Below, piece after piece: positions 1 through 7,123 of a stretch of 30,921 nucleotides of DNA. Source of the stretch: Conexibacter sp. (lineage in GTDB: Bacteria > Actinomycetota > Thermoleophilia > Solirubrobacterales > Solirubrobacteraceae); contig JAOPZD010000212.1 of the NCBI GenBank assembly GCA_025964295.1, positions 1-30,921 on the forward strand. Direction: 5' to 3'. The position numbers were made by a program, and so were the translations under genes. How positions within the stretch are numbered: position 1 is the stretch's first letter; each line of letters opens with the position of its first letter. The notes under the pieces were generated by a model. That model searched no databases, was not told where the DNA came from, and worked only from the letters and a program-made list of their open reading frames with translations.

Positions 1-403
1 CGCCGGCGACGATCACGACGGCCGCGAGCAGGCCGAGGGCGATCGCCAGCCCGCCGATGACGCTCATCGCCCGGTCGTCGGGCGAGAGCCAGCGGCCCTC
101 GCGGATCGCGCGGTCCACCTCGCGCCCGCGGCGCAGGCCGTAGGCGACGATCCCGACCCCCAGCAGGCCGTAGCCCGTGCCGAGGACGACGAACGGCCAC
201 GCGGCCCCGCCGCTGCGCAGATCCGGGACGACCTTGCCCACCGCCAGCGCCACGGCGGTGGCCGTCAGGCCGGTCCGCAGCCAGGCCAGGACGGTCCGCT
301 CGCTGGCCAGCCAGGTGCGCCGCGAGGCGTCGCCGTCCTGGTCGAAGTTGCGCGGCTGGGGCGCCGGCGGCGGCTCGTCGATCGCGCGCGGCTCGGTCGG
401 CAC
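1..403 (-). CDS. DUF202 (YidH-type) small membrane protein, 3' end cut by window edge
   Basis: Read on the minus strand this gives a short Pro-rich N-terminus, then the DUF202 signature (DASRRTWLASERTVLAWLRT), then hydrophobic segments at about residues 48-60, 72-90 and 118 to the window edge, separated by a basic loop (GLRRGREVDR). DUF202 proteins are small inner-membrane proteins of unknown function. I chose the GTG at 403 because upstream codons (to an in-frame ATG at 457) lack the strong G/C third position of the rest, and because the ATG would leave only 12 bp to the divergent lipoprotein gene. The C-terminus lies outside the window. Family call is confident; the start is not. Confidence 0.8.
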   Translation of the reverse strand, partial: MPTEPRAIDEPPPAPQPRNFDQDGDASRRTWLASERTVLAWLRTGLTATAVALAVGKVVPDLRSGGAAWPFVVLGTGYGLLGVGIVAYGLRRGREVDRAIREGRWLSPDDRAMSVIGGLAIALGLLAAVVIVAG

Positions 404-469
404 CTGCCAGAAGGTACCGGGGTCCTGAAGGTTCCCTTGAGAAAATGCGGTTAGCATGCCGCCCTTCTC

Positions 470-1084
470 ATGACCAGAACCCGTTCCATCGCACTGTCCC
501 TGAGCGTTCTGTCGCTCGCCGCGGGCGTGACCGCCGGGTGTGGCGGGAGCTCGAGCTCCGGCGGCTTCCGCAACGACGGCTCGAAGATCGACGGCGATCC
601 GTCGACCACGCTCCCGGCCGATCTCGCCTCGACCAAGTCGACCGTCAAGACGCGCGACCCCAACGCGCCGCTGCCCGAGCAGAAGAACGTCAGCGGCGTC
701 AGCACCGATCTGAAGACCAAGCCGACCGCTCCGAAGGCGACGGGCGCCGCGCCCACGGAGCTGCAGGGCTCCGACGTGGTCACCGGCACCGGCGCCGCCG
801 CCAAGGCCGGTGACAAGGTCACGGTCCAGTACGTCGGCCAGCTGTTCAGCAACGGCAAGGAGTTCGACACCTCCTGGAAGAAGGGCCGCACGCCGTTCGA
901 GTTCACGATCGGCCAGGGCCAGGTCATCGCCGGCTGGGACCAGGGCGTCCCGGGCATGAAGGTCGGCGGCCGCCGGATCCTGGTGATCCCGGCCGACCTC
1001 GCCTACGGCGCCGCGGGCTCGCCCCCGACGATCCCGGCCAACGCGCCGCTGATCTTCGTGGTCGACCTCAAGAAGATCGCCTAG
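470..1084 (+). CDS. FKBP-type peptidyl-prolyl cis-trans isomerase lipoprotein
   Basis: 204 residues. Residues 1-23 form a signal peptide (MTRTR, hydrophobic core) ending in a lipobox, TAGC, with Cys24 as the lipidation site, so the protein should be anchored outside the cytoplasmic membrane. Residues 25-100 are a low-complexity Ser/Thr/Pro/Lys linker. Residues about 105-204 are one FKBP domain. The usual pocket residues are visible: Tyr121, Phe132-Asp133, Phe145, Val152-Ile153, Trp156, Tyr179 and Phe196. It should catalyse prolyl isomerisation of exported proteins. No clear Shine-Dalgarno precedes the ATG; TAGCAT at 452-457 could be a -10 giving a very short leader. A strong hairpin follows at 1106-1141. 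Confidence 0.93.
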   Translation: MTRTRSIALSLSVLSLAAGVTAGCGGSSSSGGFRNDGSKIDGDPSTTLPADLASTKSTVKTRDPNAPLPEQKNVSGVSTDLKTKPTAPKATGAAPTELQGSDVVTGTGAAAKAGDKVTVQYVGQLFSNGKEFDTSWKKGRTPFEFTIGQGQVIAGWDQGVPGMKVGGRRILVIPADLAYGAAGSPPTIPANAPLIFVVDLKKIA

Positions 1085-1105
1085 GCCCAGCGCCTCGCAG
1101 CATCC

Positions 1106-1141
1106 CGCGCGCCGTCGCCCCGAGCGGGCGACTGGCGCGCG
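1106..1141 (+). terminator. Strong GC hairpin after the FKBP gene
   Basis: An inverted repeat of 15 base pairs starts 21 bp after the FKBP stop. 1106-1113 pairs with 1134-1141 and 1114-1120 pairs with 1126-1132, with a 5-nt loop and one bulged T. There is no T-tract, so this would be a GC-type or processing hairpin rather than a classical intrinsic terminator. Confidence 0.5.
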
Positions 1142-1194
1142 GACCGTCGCGGTGGGAGCATGGGGCCACACGCGACCAAAGGAGTTCCGCACCC

Positions 1195-1638
1195 ATGGAG
1201 TCCTCCACGCCCACCCGCGTCCTCGTCGTCGCCCATCGCACGGCGGCGACGCCCGCGCTGCTGGCCGCCGTCCGCGAGCGCGCCGCCCGCGGGCCGAGCA
1301 CGTTCACGCTGCTCGTGCCCAACGCCGCGCACGGCCTGCACCGCGTCATCGACGCCGAGGACCAGAGCGACGACGCCGCCCAGGCGGTCCTCGAGCTCGC
1401 GCTGCCGCTGCTCGAAGAGGCCGCGGGCGCGCGCGTCGAGGGGCTGGTCGGCGATCCGGAGCCGCTCAACGCCATCCAGGACGCGGTCAACCTGCGCGGG
1501 TTCGACGAGATCATCATCTCGACGCTGCCCGCCCGGGTGTCGCGCTGGCTGCACCTCGATCTGCCGTCGAAGATCGGCGGGCTCGGCCTGCCCGTCACGA
1601 CGGTGACCGCGAAGGAGCGCTCCGCGGCCCCGGTCTGA
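1195..1638 (+). CDS. Small alpha/beta protein of unknown function (USP-like fold suspected)
   Basis: 147 residues. ATG is preceded by AAAGGAG about ten bases upstream. The protein opens with a beta strand (TRVLVVAHRTA), has an alternating helix/strand pattern, and ends in FDEIIISTLPARVSRWLHLD followed by GLPVTTVTA. This resembles the Rossmann-like universal stress protein fold, but the ATP-binding glycine motif of that family is not visible, so I give no function. No signal peptide or membrane segment. Its stop overlaps by one base an in-frame ATG of the downstream response-regulator frame (TGATG at 1636-1640), which suggests the two could be co-translated. Confidence 0.8.
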   Translation: MESSTPTRVLVVAHRTAATPALLAAVRERAARGPSTFTLLVPNAAHGLHRVIDAEDQSDDAAQAVLELALPLLEEAAGARVEGLVGDPEPLNAIQDAVNLRGFDEIIISTLPARVSRWLHLDLPSKIGGLGLPVTTVTAKERSAAPV

Positions 1639-1660
1639 TGGCCGAGTTGACGCGTCGCTC

Positions 1661-1666
1661 TACAAT
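1661..1666 (+). promoter_or_regulatory. Possible -10 element (TACAAT) before the response regulator
   Basis: TACAAT sits 35 bp before the chosen start at 1701, inside the short region after the unknown gene. TTGACG occurs at 1647-1652 but only 8 bp upstream of it, too close to act as its -35. If used, this promoter favours the 1701 start over the in-frame ATG at 1638. Confidence 0.3.
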
Positions 1667-1700
1667 CGCCCCAGTGCCGTTGGGAGGCGGCAAGGATGCG

Positions 1701-2315
1701 ATGAGCAACGGCGCGCGGGTCAGGGTCTACGTGGCAGACGATCACCCCGTCTTCCGAGACGGGGTCGTGCTGGCGCTGCGCCGGCGCCCGGACTTCGAGG
1801 TCGTGGGCGAGGCCGAGAACGGCCGCACCGCGCTGGAGGAGATCCGGGTCCTCAAGCCCGACGTCGCGCTGCTCGACGTCAAGATGCCCGGCCTCGACGG
1901 CCACGCCGTGCTGCGCGCGATCCAGCGCGACGACCTGCCGACCGCCGTTGTCCTGCTGTCGGCGACGGTCCTGCCGCCCGAGGCGCGCGAGGCGCTCGCC
2001 GCCGGCGCGATGGCGTACCTGTCCAAGGAGGTCAATCGCGACGCGATCTCCGACGCGGTCGCCGCCGCCGCGCGTGGCGACCGGCTGCAGGTCGACGTCG
2101 CCGAGCCGGTCTGGGAACGCCCGCTGCTCTCGCCGCGCGAGCTCGAGGTGCTGCGGCTCACGGCCGGCGGGCAGAGCGCGCCGTCGATCGGGCGCGAGCT
2201 GCACCTCAGCCCCGAGACGGTCAAGACGCACCTCAAGAACGTCTACGAGAAGCTCGGCGTGTCCGACCGCGCGGCGGCGGTCGCCGAGGGCATGCGGCGC
2301 GGCCTCGTCGAGTAG
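1701..2315 (+). CDS. NarL/FixJ-family response regulator (REC + LuxR HTH)
   Basis: 204 residues. The receiver domain spans residues about 7-120: acidic pair Asp13-Asp14 (VADDHPVFRDGV), phospho-acceptor Asp59 (ALLDVKMPGLDG), Ser87 and Lys109 (LSKE). The C-terminal LuxR/GerE helix-turn-helix spans about 142-204 (LSPRELEVLRLTAGG, then SPETVKTHLKNVYEKLGV). It should bind DNA as a dimer after phosphorylation. No histidine kinase is next to it, so its partner is unknown. ATG 1701 has AAGGA four bases upstream; an in-frame ATG at 1638 would add 21 residues with no family resemblance. Confidence 0.92.
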   Translation: MSNGARVRVYVADDHPVFRDGVVLALRRRPDFEVVGEAENGRTALEEIRVLKPDVALLDVKMPGLDGHAVLRAIQRDDLPTAVVLLSATVLPPEAREALAAGAMAYLSKEVNRDAISDAVAAAARGDRLQVDVAEPVWERPLLSPRELEVLRLTAGGQSAPSIGRELHLSPETVKTHLKNVYEKLGVSDRAAAVAEGMRRGLVE

Positions 2316-2383
2316 CGCGGGCCAAGTTCCCTCGACCGGGGGATGGGGCCGGCCGCGCCGCGCGCCGATCCAAGGACGACAAC

Positions 2384-2446
2384 GGACGAAGCCCCCACCG
2401 GCATCCCCTTCACCAGGTCCCCCTGGTGGGCCGGACCCCTTCGTCC
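2384..2446 (+). other. Long interrupted inverted repeat (possible structured RNA)
   Basis: Three nested complementary pairs are visible: 2384-2391 with 2439-2446 (GGACGAAG/CTTCGTCC), 2398-2402 with 2430-2434 (CCGGC/GCCGG), and 2411-2417 with 2422-2428 (CACCAGG/CCTGGTG, 4-nt loop). It lies 69 bp after the response-regulator stop. It may be part of the transcription end or a small structured RNA; nothing ties it to a known riboswitch. Confidence 0.4.
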
Positions 2447-2498
2447 CACACAACGGCCGGTCATCCCCTGCTCTGGACCGCGCCGTGCCGCTGGAGAT

Positions 2499-2532
2499 GG
2501 GCGGGCGTGAAACCTGCTCTGCACGCCCGCCC
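2499..2532 (+). terminator. Intrinsic-type terminator before tRNA-Thr
   Basis: A perfect 11-bp stem (GGGCGGGCGTG at 2499-2509, CACGCCCGCCC at 2522-2532) with a 12-nt loop is followed directly by TTCTTC. It ends transcription from the response-regulator side and isolates the tRNA gene. Confidence 0.65.
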
Positions 2533-2576
2533 TTCTTCGCGTCCCGGGCACGACTCGCCGGATTGGCAGGGCTCGC

Positions 2577-2582
2577 TAGACT
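2577..2582 (+). promoter_or_regulatory. Possible -10 element of the tRNA-Thr promoter
   Basis: TAGACT ends ten bases before the first base of the tRNA. No good -35 lies 17 bp upstream; TTGGCA at 2563-2568 is only 8 bp away. Confidence 0.35.
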
Positions 2583-2592
2583 CCGGCGCCTC

Positions 2593-2665
<73 letters not shown>

Positions 2666-2693
2666 TGGTCGGATCTCCCCGCCCCGGCGGGTC

Positions 2694-2815
2694 CTGCGGC
2701 CGGAGGAGATCGGCCGGCGTCTCGGCGTGACGGCTCGGTCGGTGCGGCGGGCGATCGCGCGCGGCGCGTGCTCGCCGCGGATGCGGCGGAGTGGTGGACG
2801 GCGAAGGCCGTCGTC
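2694..2815 (+). pseudogene. Excisionase-like HTH gene remnant (frameshifted)
   Basis: The frame beginning at 2694 reads LRPEEIGRRLGVTARSVRRA followed by IARG, the winged-helix motif of small excisionase/MerR-type DNA-binding proteins. Around 2765 the match moves to another frame, reading VLAADAAEWWTAKA, which resembles the expected continuation of such domains. No start codon with a ribosome site is seen. It lies 28 bp after the tRNA and in front of the integrase remnant, the usual xis-int order. I take it as a dead xis gene; the exact lesion is not resolved. Confidence 0.55.
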
Positions 2816-3059
2816 CGCGTCGCGCCCGAGCGGTTGGAGAGTCCGCCGACGCCGAGGCCGGCGCCGCCGGCTGTGTCTGGCCCGCGACGGTCGTCGCGCT
2901 TTGCTCGTGGGTCCGCGGACCGCTGCCGTTGCCGCCGCGAGGAGACGGTGCCTGACGGCGCGCAAGACGATCCCGGTCGGCTCGAGGTGCGGCGCGCTGA
3001 GCGTAGAGACGGCTCCGTGCCCGAGACGTTCGGCGTTCGGCGTACCGATCCTGGAGGCA

Positions 3060-3566
3060 TTCGACGACGGCGAGCATGCGACTCGCTGCAGGACGCGATC
3101 GACTTCCAGGCCAAGCACCGAAGCGCCAAGCGCTGGCGGCCCGACGAACTGCGCCAGGAGCAGGGTGGCCGACAGACGCTGGGCGAGTTCTTCGAGGAGT
3201 GGTGGATCACGCACGCGCTGGTGGACCTGAAGCGCTCGACGCTGAGCGTGTATCGAAGCCTCTGGCGTGCGCACGCCGAGCCTCGGCTGGGGGCGACCGC
3301 GTTGTGCGACATCGATGCTCGCCGGGTCGTCGCGTTCCGCGGTGAGTTGCTCGCAGCCGGCGTGGCGGGTGTTCCGGGATGCCGTCGAGTACGGCGACGT
3401 CGCGTTCAACCCGTTCAAGGCGGTCAAGAAGCCGACGAAGGGCCCGTCGCGCGAGGCACAGCCGCTGACGCCGATGCAGGTCGAACGGCTCGCCACCGAC
3501 GACGGTGAGCTCGACCGGCTCAAGAACCGCAAGCGGTCACGGAAGCGCAGTCGTACCGTCGACTGA
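3060..3566 (+). pseudogene. Tyrosine recombinase (phage-type integrase) remnant
   Basis: From about 3076 one frame reads an integrase arm and core-binding region: RQTLGEFFEEWWITHALVDL, then KRSTLSVYRSLWRAHAEPRL, ending in FRGELLAAGV near 3364. The match resumes in another frame with WRVFRDAVEYGDVAFNPFKA, then LTPMQVERLATD, up to a stop at 3566. Compared with actinobacterial integrases, about 15 residues at the junction are missing, and so is the entire catalytic domain (Arg, HxxR, Tyr). It cannot recombine DNA. It shows that an element once integrated at tRNA-Thr. Confidence 0.8.
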
Positions 3567-3908
3567 TGACCCCACCCTCGGGCATTCGGAGAGTCGCTCC
3601 TATGTTGTCAACGGCATTACGCGTTGAAGCGGCCGGGCGTGACCGCGGTGGCGCCGAGGAACGTCGCCGCGCACGCCGGCACGGGTCGCAGCCGAGCAGC
3701 GCGCGCTCGGCAATGCTCACTAGCGAAGCGAACGGTCCTTCCTGCGACCACGCCCGGGACGCTCGTGTCGAGGTCGGCCCCACCTTCGGCAGCGGCCCCG
3801 GTCAGCAGCTGTCACGGCGCCTGCAGGCCCGGGAAAGGCTTGCCGGAGAGAAGCGGTCGCGAACCGGCGCTGCTGCAGTGGCCGGGCCCTACCTCACCCC
3901 CAAGAAGC
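3567..3908. other. About 340 bp with no recognisable gene
   Basis: Open frames cross this stretch on both strands, but none has family resemblance, a ribosome site and consistent G/C third positions. It sits between the integrase remnant and the first shared-palindrome promoter and is probably further debris of the element. Confidence 0.4.
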
Positions 3909-3909
3909 A

Positions 3910-3931
3910 TTCCGAGGAAGTAGCTTATGGT
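3910..3931 (+). promoter_or_regulatory. Shared palindrome, site A, with -10
   Basis: TTCCGAGGAA occupies 3910-3919 and a -10-like TATGGT occupies 3926-3931, pointing at the reductase gene that starts at 4030. The palindrome falls where the spacer between -35 and -10 would be. No convincing -35 is visible. The predicted leader is about 90 nt. Confidence 0.55.
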
Positions 3932-4029
3932 AGGTTGACGTCTTGCCGACGCTCAAGCCGTCGATGGGTAGGGCGCGAGCAGGCGACTTCCATTCGGGTG
4001 TCCAAGGGATCAGAGCAAAGGAGCACGTG

Positions 4030-4683
4030 ATGGCGACGGCGATCATCGGAGTGGGCAACATCGGCAAGGCGCTGGCCACAAACCTGACCACCGGGGGCGA
4101 GCACGTCGTCCTCGCGGCCAACAGCGAGTCGTCGGCGCAGGCGGCCGCGCTCGGCATCGGTGGTGCGGCTACCGCAGCCAGCGTCCCGGACGCGATCGCT
4201 GCTGCCGACGCGGTGATCTTCGCCGTCTGGCTGGACGCGATCAAGGATCTCGTCGTCACGCACGCCGCGCTGCTGGCCGGCAAGGTCGTGATCGACCCAT
4301 CCAACCCCGTCGCGCAGAACGACAGCGGCGACTTCGTGCGCACGTTGCCCGATGGTCTTTCCGCGGGGTCTGTGATCGAGGGCTTGGTGCCCGACGGCGC
4401 CCACTTCGTCAAGGCCTTCGGGACGCTCGCGGCCCCGTCTCTGGCCTCTGCGGCCAACACGACGCCGCGGACTGCGCTGTTCTACGCCACCGATGACGAC
4501 GTGGCGGCGGCAGCCGCTGAGCGTCTGATCACCGCGGCGGGCTTCGACCCCGTCAAGGCCGGCGGTCTCGACCAGGCGATCCGCATCGAGATGTTCGGCG
4601 AGCTGCACGAGTACGGAGGGCTGAACGGCAAGGTCCTCAACGCTCAGGAGGCCCAGGCCGCGGTGGCCAAGACCACCGCCTGA
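4030..4683 (+). CDS. NADPH:F420 reductase-like NAD(P)-binding protein
   Basis: 217 residues. The N-terminal Rossmann motif is GVGNIG at residues 7-12. It is followed by AANSESSAQAAALG, DAVIFAVWLDAIKDLV and KVVIDPSNPV, the order found in F420-dependent NADP reductases and related YpsC/NpdG proteins. The C-terminal region is helical. Members pass hydride between NADPH and F420, or act as uncharacterised dinucleotide oxidoreductases. I cannot tell from sequence whether F420 is bound. ATG 4030 has AAAGGAG with good spacing. It is first of a likely three-gene unit (NTF2-like, LtrA) and lies behind site A. Confidence 0.85.
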   Translation: MATAIIGVGNIGKALATNLTTGGEHVVLAANSESSAQAAALGIGGAATAASVPDAIAAADAVIFAVWLDAIKDLVVTHAALLAGKVVIDPSNPVAQNDSGDFVRTLPDGLSAGSVIEGLVPDGAHFVKAFGTLAAPSLASAANTTPRTALFYATDDDVAAAAAERLITAAGFDPVKAGGLDQAIRIEMFGELHEYGGLNGKVLNAQEAQAAVAKTTA

Positions 4684-4773
4684 TCGCGTTGGCGGCCGCT
4701 GAGCAGCAGGCGGCCCAGCCGGCGATGGTGCGCACACCGACGCTTGCGCCGCTCACCCACGACAAGGGACACC

Positions 4774-5247
4774 ATGACCACCCCGCTGAGCATCCTCCAG
4801 GAGTTCCTCGACGGCGCCTTCGATCCTGACCGGATTGCGGATGTCACCGAGCGCTTGGTCGCTGAGGACGCGACCTACGTGTCACTGAACTTCGACGACC
4901 CCGACCTGCGGCGACTCATGCCGTGGGCCGGCACCAAGCAGGGACGCCAGGCGTTCATCGGCAACTTCCTCGGCGTTGCGGCGCAGTGGTGGCTCGAAGG
5001 GTTCGAGGTCACCGACACCCTCGTCGACGGCGACCGCGTAGCGCTCTTCGGGTCCTTCACGCTGCGCTCGCGAACGCTGGGCCAGGCCGCAACCTCGCCG
5101 ATGGTCGTCTTCGCCAAGGTGACCGACGGGCACATCAACTACTTCCAGTACATGGAGGACACCTTTGCTACGGCCAGGACCTTTCGCAGCGGAGGCACCT
5201 GGACCATCCAGGCCGACCCGTCCGCACCTGAGCCCATCGAGGTCTAG
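4774..5247 (+). CDS. NTF2-like/SnoaL-type small protein
   Basis: 157 residues with the cone-shaped alpha+beta pattern of the SnoaL/ketosteroid-isomerase superfamily. An N-terminal helix (LSILQEFLDGAF) comes first, then GTKQGRQAFIGNFLG, then strands VTDTLVDGDRVALFGSFTLR and SPMVVFAKVTDGHINYFQY. Proteins of this fold isomerise, cyclise or only bind small hydrophobic ligands, so the substrate cannot be named. The ATG has AAGGGA just upstream. It follows the F420-reductase-like gene by 90 bp on the same strand and precedes LtrA by 45 bp. Confidence 0.8.
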   Translation: MTTPLSILQEFLDGAFDPDRIADVTERLVAEDATYVSLNFDDPDLRRLMPWAGTKQGRQAFIGNFLGVAAQWWLEGFEVTDTLVDGDRVALFGSFTLRSRTLGQAATSPMVVFAKVTDGHINYFQYMEDTFATARTFRSGGTWTIQADPSAPEPIEV

Positions 5248-5292
5248 TGGGGATCGCCCGAGCACGATGACGACACGGTCGATGATCGAGAG

Positions 5293-6504
5293 GTGAGCGA
5301 CTCGACCCCGCACCTTCGGGCTCGCGACGGCGGCGGCCCCCAGCCGACCACCAGCGTCGAGCTCTTCTTCGACCTGGTGTTCGTCTTTGCGATCACCCAG
5401 CTCTCTCACCTCATCCTCGCCGACCTGTCGCTGGCCTCGGCCGGGCGAGCCGGCTTCCTGCTCTTGGTGGTGTGGTGGGCCTGGATCTACACCACTTGGA
5501 TGGTCAACTGGTTCGATCCGGCGTCGGCGCGTGTGAGGGCCACGCTGATGGGCGTGATGATGGCCAGCCTGCTGATGTCGGCGTCGTTGCCGACGGCGTT
5601 CTCGTCCCATGCTTTCCTTTTCGCTGGCTCCTATGTCGGGCTGCAGGTCGGGCGCAACCTGGCGGGGGTCGTGCTCGTGTCGCGGCCGCACACGTTGCGA
5701 GAGCTCTTCGAGCGGCTTCTCGCTTGGAGCACGGTCGCCGGCGCCCTCTGGCTCGCCGGCGCAGCCCTCCACGGCGACAGCCGTCTCCTGCTCTGGGGCC
5801 CCGCGCTGATCCTGGAGCTGATCGCGCCGCAGGCCGGATATTGGATGCCGGGTCGAGGCGCCTCGAGGAATGTCGAGTACGAGGTCGAGGGCGCGCATTT
5901 CGCTGAGCGCTGTCAGGGCTTCATCATCATCGCGCTGGGTGAGTCGATCGTCGTCACCGGCGCGTCTGCTGCGGCCCGTGGCCTGACGGCGACGGTCGTG
6001 CTGTGCCTGGCTATCGCGTTCATCGAGGCGGCAGCGCTGTGGTGGCTGTACTTCGGCGCCGCCGCCGAGCACTCGAAGGTGTCGATGAGCCTCAGAGACG
6101 ACGCTCACGCGCTGGCGCGAGACGCTTACACCTACCTGCACCTGCCGATCGTCGCCGGGATCATCATGTCGGCCGTTGGGGATGAACTGCTCATCGCGGA
6201 GCCGCACGCCTCGCTGCACGGCGTCGGGCTGGCCATGGTCGTCGGCGGGCCAGCCCTCTACCTGCTGGGCGAGAATTGCTTTCGCTTCCGCATGACCGCC
6301 ACCACCAATGCCAAACGCTTCGGCGCCGCCGCGCTCCTCGTCGCTCTGGCCCTCGCGGGCCCGTACATGTCGTGTCTGGCGCTGAGCGCCGTCGTCGCCG
6401 CGCTGCTGGCGACGCTGAGCATGTGGGAGGCACTGCGTCCCGGGGAGACCCCGCCCTTGCCCGTGGCAGTCGCTTCTCACGAGCCTGTCCGCAGTGGGCC
6501 GTGA
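5293..6504 (+). CDS. Low temperature requirement protein A (LtrA) family membrane protein
   Basis: 403 residues. The family signature SVELFFDLVFVFAITQLSHL occurs at about residues 20-40, and ALGESIVVTG occurs near the middle. Ten to twelve hydrophobic segments run through the length, so it is an integral inner-membrane protein. LtrA was named from a cold-sensitive Listeria mutant; its molecular activity is not established. GTG 5293 is the chosen start; the GAGAG upstream is a weak ribosome site. It is last in the likely unit with the F420-reductase-like and NTF2-like genes. Confidence 0.9.
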   Translation: MSDSTPHLRARDGGGPQPTTSVELFFDLVFVFAITQLSHLILADLSLASAGRAGFLLLVVWWAWIYTTWMVNWFDPASARVRATLMGVMMASLLMSASLPTAFSSHAFLFAGSYVGLQVGRNLAGVVLVSRPHTLRELFERLLAWSTVAGALWLAGAALHGDSRLLLWGPALILELIAPQAGYWMPGRGASRNVEYEVEGAHFAERCQGFIIIALGESIVVTGASAAARGLTATVVLCLAIAFIEAAALWWLYFGAAAEHSKVSMSLRDDAHALARDAYTYLHLPIVAGIIMSAVGDELLIAEPHASLHGVGLAMVVGGPALYLLGENCFRFRMTATTNAKRFGAAALLVALALAGPYMSCLALSAVVAALLATLSMWEALRPGETPPLPVAVASHEPVRSGP

Positions 6505-6609
6505 GGGCCTGAGGGCGCGGCGGCCGGGTCTCGCGCGGCCGCCGCGCCGGCGACCGCACTGCCACGAGGTCAGTCTCCGACCAGAGCATCGACCCGGGGG
6601 AGGGAGGCC

Positions 6610-6717
6610 GTGAGCTTCAGCACCACCATGCCGCACTGGTTCGGCGCCGTCGAGGGTCCGGTCGAGCTGATCGCGATCTTCGGCCCCAAGGGCAGCGCGT
6701 GCATCTGCACAGCTGAG
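6610..6717 (+). pseudogene. Short coding-like remnant, unknown family
   Basis: GTG 6610 has a GGGAGG ribosome site and starts a frame with almost all G/C third positions for about 36 codons (VSFSTTMPHWFGAVEGPVEL, then IAIFGPKG). After that the codon pattern deteriorates. A one-base shift near 6690 gives QRVHLHS and a stop, which reads like a more natural ending. The open frame runs on to 6855, antisense to the zinc-finger gene. I do not recognise it. Confidence 0.3.
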
Positions 6718-6766
6718 TGGGCCCGCCGGCCCGGGAGGAGTGCGGGCCTGCGCGGTGACGGCGCCC

Positions 6767-7123
6767 TCAGCTCAGATGACGCTGCCAGTCGCCCGGCACG
6801 GCGCCCGCGGGCCCGGGAGCGGGCTGGTCGTCCGGATGGCTGCTTGGCGGAGTGAGAGGTGGCCCGTCGACGAACTCGCCGGTCCGGAAGTCGAAGAACC
6901 AGTCCTCGCCGGGCTCGAAGCTCTGCAGCAGTGGATGCCCGGTGGCGTGGAAGTGCGCGCTGGCGTGCTGGCTGGGCGAGTTGTCGCAGCAGCCGACATG
7001 ACCGCATTCCACGCACCTGCGCAGGTGCAGCCACCAGCCTGGCTCGGCGCCGGCCAGGCACTCGACGCAGCCCGTTCCGCTCGGTGGGGCGGTCCGGCCG
7101 CTCTCGCCGATGTTGTCGTTCAT
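6767..7123 (-). CDS. UBP-type zinc finger protein
   Basis: 118 residues. The Zn-finger UBP ligand pattern is present in order: Cys19, Cys22, Cys37, Cys40, Cys45/46, His53, His57/59 and His63, within TGCVECL, RCVECGHVGCCD and HASAHFHATGHPL. The end of the domain has the aromatic run EDWFFDF. In eukaryotes this finger binds the ubiquitin C-terminus; in actinobacteria it occurs alone and its ligand is unknown. The last 40 residues are Pro-rich and disordered. The ATG at 7123 overlaps the stop of the DUF5996 gene (TGATG), so it is translationally coupled as third gene of an operon. Confidence 0.88.
   Translation of the reverse strand: MNDNIGESGRTAPPSGTGCVECLAGAEPGWWLHLRRCVECGHVGCCDNSPSQHASAHFHATGHPLLQSFEPGEDWFFDFRTGEFVDGPPLTPPSSHPDDQPAPGPAGAVPGDWQRHLS

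Noticed and set aside
451..957. Long minus-strand open frame over the FKBP gene
   Set aside because: It is the reverse strand of a clear FKBP domain; GC-rich DNA leaves such frames open by chance.
1647..1666. TTGACG/TACAAT as a complete sigma-70 promoter
   Set aside because: The two hexamers are only 8 bp apart; at most the TACAAT could serve as a -10.
1068..2453. 461-codon minus-strand frame over the response regulator
   Set aside because: Arg/Pro/Gly-rich composition without any domain, antisense to the REC and LuxR domains.
4882..6636. 584-codon minus-strand frame over LtrA and the NTF2-like gene
   Set aside because: Low-complexity shadow; the plus strand has the LtrA signature and regular membrane segments.
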